The translations under genes and the position numbers were made by a program. A DNA stretch of 8,543 nt from JBCBTJ01 sp964597685. Lineage in GTDB: Bacteria; Pseudomonadota; Alphaproteobacteria; Caulobacterales; Hyphomonadaceae. Below, piece by piece: positions 6,948 through 8,543 of the stretch; the stretch's first letter is position 1; each line of letters starts with the position of its first letter. Location: positions 1-8,543 of the forward strand of contig CAZQZC010000114.1 of NCBI GenBank assembly GCA_964597685.1, written 5' to 3'. Under the pieces are notes generated by a model that was given only the letters and a program-made list of their open reading frames with translations, searched no databases and had not been told where the DNA came from.

Positions 6948-6953
6948 CTCCTC
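6948..6953 (-). promoter_or_regulatory. Ribosome binding site of the M28 peptidase gene
   Basis: It reads GAGGAG on the minus strand, 10 bases before the ATG at 6937. The spacing is a little long but the match is good. It lies inside the longer frame from 6970 and so argues against that start. Confidence 0.55.
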
Positions 6954-7006
6954 AGAATCGATCCGACCATAAAGCTTACAGCGGCGCCGCCAAGGACACG
7001 TCGTCT

Positions 7007-7594
7007 TTAGCTTGCAGCGGGCGCGACGAGTTCGGCCGTGCTCAAGACGGCGTCGACAGGCGGCCGGGTGCGGTAGCCCTCTTCACGAAGAACGGCCGCG
7101 ACGATGCCGTCGGAGCGCACGAAAACAATCGCCGGGTGCGGAATGCCGTAAGCGCGCGAGCCCGGCTGATACTCCGAATTCAGAAGGCCGAAGGAGGTGA
7201 TGGTGGCGGAGTTCTCATCCGAAATCAGCGGAAAATTGAGGCTCTTCGTGTCCGCGAACGTCTGCAGCGTGTCCGGAGAATCGTAGGACACGCCAACGAT
7301 GTTCCAGCCCATGGCGGAGAGCGGCGCAGCGGCCTCCTTGAGGTCGACAAGCTGTTTCTGACAGTACGGGCACCAGCTGGCCGAGCGGAAAAACACCAGG
7401 GCGACGCCGGCCTCGCCATTCAGATCGTCAAGCGAAACGGCGGAACCGTCGATCATCCGCCCTTCGAGTTTTGGCGCCGGCGCCCCGATCGTCGGGCCGA
7501 TCGCGCGCAGATCCGCCTCTTGAGCGTCGCCCTGAGGCAATCCGAGCGGAGCGGCGACGGCGATGGCGATTGCAAGTGCGATGGTGCGAAGCAT
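7007..7594 (-). CDS. Exported peroxiredoxin-like (AhpC/TSA, thioredoxin-fold) protein
   Basis: The protein has 195 residues and begins with a signal peptide (MLRTIALAIAIAVAAPLGLP, cleavage perhaps near residue 24). The mature part starts with the peroxiredoxin pattern IGAPAPKLEGRMIDGSAVSLDDL. It has the redox site FFRSASWCPYCQKQL with Cys75 and Cys78, then VGVSYDSPDTLQTFA, FPLISDE and IPHPAIVFVRSDG, which are typical AhpC/TSA-fold elements. The CxxC makes it closest to the peroxiredoxin-like/thioredoxin-like group rather than classic 2-Cys AhpC. It may reduce peroxides or act as a periplasmic thiol reductase; sequence alone does not separate these. The ATG at 7594 has GGGAGA 7 bases upstream, whereas the longer frame from 7642 would bury the signal peptide. 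It follows mdh by 101 bases, a gap that may contain its own promoter. Confidence 0.88.
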   Translation of the reverse strand: MLRTIALAIAIAVAAPLGLPQGDAQEADLRAIGPTIGAPAPKLEGRMIDGSAVSLDDLNGEAGVALVFFRSASWCPYCQKQLVDLKEAAAPLSAMGWNIVGVSYDSPDTLQTFADTKSLNFPLISDENSATITSFGLLNSEYQPGSRAYGIPHPAIVFVRSDGIVAAVLREEGYRTRPPVDAVLSTAELVAPAAS

Positions 7595-7601
7595 GAGGGT
7601 T

Positions 7602-7607
7602 TCTCCC
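7602..7607 (-). promoter_or_regulatory. Ribosome binding site of the peroxiredoxin-like gene
   Basis: It reads GGGAGA on the minus strand, 7 bases before the ATG at 7594. It decides between this ATG and the in-frame start at 7642. Confidence 0.55.
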
Positions 7608-7631
7608 GTTAACGGCGTATGAGGCCTGGCG

Positions 7632-7650
7632 GATACGCGCAAGATACGCG
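7632..7650. repeat. Tandem 8-base direct repeat with 11-base period
   Basis: The octamer gatacgcg occurs at 7632-7639 and 7643-7650, one DNA helical turn apart, in the mdh–peroxiredoxin gap about 40 bases before the peroxiredoxin start. This spacing suits two protomers binding the same DNA face, so it might be an operator. It is short and could be chance. Confidence 0.35.
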
Positions 7651-7687
7651 AATCACCTGGCCGTCATCTCGCGAAGTCGTGATTGAA

Positions 7688-7705
7688 CCTGGCGACTAAG
7701 CCAGG
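7688..7705 (-). other. 6-bp GC-rich hairpin over the mdh stop codon (weak terminator candidate)
   Basis: CCTGGC (7688-7693) and GCCAGG (7700-7705) form a perfect 6-bp stem with a 6-base loop that contains the mdh stop TAG (7696-7698). The transcribed side continues TTCAATCACG, with no true U-tract, so termination would be weak at best. CCTGGC recurs at 7625-7630 and 7656-7661, giving alternative partners for the same arm. Confidence 0.35.
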
Positions 7706-8543
7706 CTTGGCTCAATAGCTTTGCACGCGGCGATCAGCCCTTGAACGGACTCGACAGACTTTTTGAACATCGCCTGTTCGTCGGCGTTCACATCGAATTC
7801 GACAATCCGCTCCGCCCCGCCGGCGCCGATTAGGGTTGGGACGCCGACATACATGTCGGACACGCCGTATTGGCCGGTCAGGTACGCTGCACTCGGGAGA
7901 ACCCGTTTCTGATCCTTGAGGTAAGCTTTCGCCATGGCGATCGCGCTTTCGGCCGGCGCGTAATAAGCGGAGCCGGTCTTGAGGAGGCCGACGATCTCCC
8001 CGCCGCCCTTGCGCGTGCGCTCGACGATCGCGTCCAGTTCGCCCTGTGTCATCCAACCTTGCTTGACCAATTCCGGCAGCGGCAGCCCGCCGACGGTGGA
8101 GTGGCGCACCATCGGCACCATGTCGTCGCCGTGGCCGCCAAGCGTCCAGGCCTGGATGTCGGCGACCGAGACGCCGGTCTTCTCAGACAAGAAGTAGGCG
8201 AAGCGAGACGAATCCAGGACGCCCGCCATGCCGATCACCTTGTTGGGCGGAAGACCGGAGATTTTCTGCAGCGCCCACACCATGGCGGCGAGCGGATTGG
8301 TGATGCAGATCACCATGGCGTTCGGCGCGTGGGTCTGGATCCCCTCGCCGACCGCCTTCATGACATTGATATTGATGCCGAGCAGGTCGTCGCGGCTCAT
8401 GCCGGGCTTCCGGGCGACGCCGGCTGTGACGATGCACACGTCGGCGCCGGCGATGTCTTCGTAGGCGTTCGCGCCCTTGAGGTCGGCGGACGATTTATAA
8501 ACGGGCGTCGACACGGCGATGTCCCGCGCCTTGCCCTGGGGCC
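7696..8543 (-). CDS. mdh: Malate dehydrogenase, N-terminus cut by the window edge
   Basis: This enzyme interconverts malate and oxaloacetate with NAD in the TCA cycle, in the cytoplasm. 281 residues are visible, starting at PQGKARDIA. About 40 N-terminal residues, including the GxGxxG nucleotide-binding loop, lie beyond the right edge. The sequence belongs to the lactate-dehydrogenase-like bacterial MDH group. In fragment numbering: Arg44 and Arg50 (RKPGMSRDDLL) on the substrate loop, where an Arg favours malate over lactate; Asn82 in TNP; Asp110 and Arg113 in LDSSRF; and catalytic His137 in GGHGDDMVP. Two local differences from the usual alphaproteobacterial pattern are ITNPLAAMVW (Ala where Asp is common) and LDSSRFAYF (Ala where Arg is common); neither removes a catalytic residue. 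In many relatives mdh is followed by sucCD, but here a peroxiredoxin-like gene follows. Confidence 0.96.
   Translation of the reverse strand, partial: PQGKARDIAVSTPVYKSSADLKGANAYEDIAGADVCIVTAGVARKPGMSRDDLLGININVMKAVGEGIQTHAPNAMVICITNPLAAMVWALQKISGLPPNKVIGMAGVLDSSRFAYFLSEKTGVSVADIQAWTLGGHGDDMVPMVRHSTVGGLPLPELVKQGWMTQGELDAIVERTRKGGGEIVGLLKTGSAYYAPAESAIAMAKAYLKDQKRVLPSAAYLTGQYGVSDMYVGVPTLIGAGGAERIVEFDVNADEQAMFKKSVESVQGLIAACKAIEPSLA

Noticed and set aside
6981..6990. GCGGCGCCGC palindrome after the peroxiredoxin-like gene
   Set aside because: It has no room for a loop and no U-tract follows. Such GC palindromes are common in this composition.

Overview
This is a GC-rich bacterial segment in which every credible gene lies on the minus strand, so transcription runs from right to left. 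I see no tRNA, rRNA, CRISPR array, transposase or phage gene. The protein sequences and the gene order envC – ctpA – divergent polysaccharide deacetylase – rppH point to an alphaproteobacterium. That assignment is an inference from family resemblance and synteny; I cannot name a genus.

In transcription order: (1) a malate dehydrogenase cut by the right edge; (2) a secreted peroxiredoxin-like thiol protein; (3) a secreted M28 metallopeptidase resembling carboxypeptidase Q; (4) an EnvC-type coiled-coil/LytM murein hydrolase activator; (5) a CtpA-type S41 periplasmic protease with a PDZ domain; (6) a membrane-anchored divergent polysaccharide deacetylase (YibQ-like); (7) the RNA pyrophosphohydrolase RppH, whose GTG start overlaps the preceding stop; (8) an alpha/beta hydrolase with an unusual C-terminal tail that runs into an inverted repeat at the left edge. 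Gaps between genes are short (about 30 to 100 bases, or an overlap), so much of the block could be co-transcribed. There is no gene-free stretch above 300 bases.

Functionally, genes 4 to 6 form the recognisable core. EnvC recruits or activates peptidoglycan amidases at division, CtpA degrades or processes envelope proteins, and the deacetylase-like protein is a conserved neighbour of EnvC in many proteobacteria. Both flanking proteins have lost the metal ligands of their enzyme folds, while the protease between them keeps its Ser/Lys/Gln catalytic set. The peroxiredoxin and M28 peptidase carry their own signal peptides and look like housekeeping or nutrient/redox functions of the periplasm. 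They sit where rlmH (next to envC) or sucCD (next to mdh) would often be found in related genomes.

The most unusual structure is at positions 1-138: a perfect 16-base inverted repeat whose arms both read EDCDA. Switching the 106 bases between the arms would replace the hydrolase's present tail with a longer, better-looking open frame. This is either an invertible segment or an assembly/amplification fold-back at a contig end. The sequence alone cannot decide, and the artefact is at least as likely.
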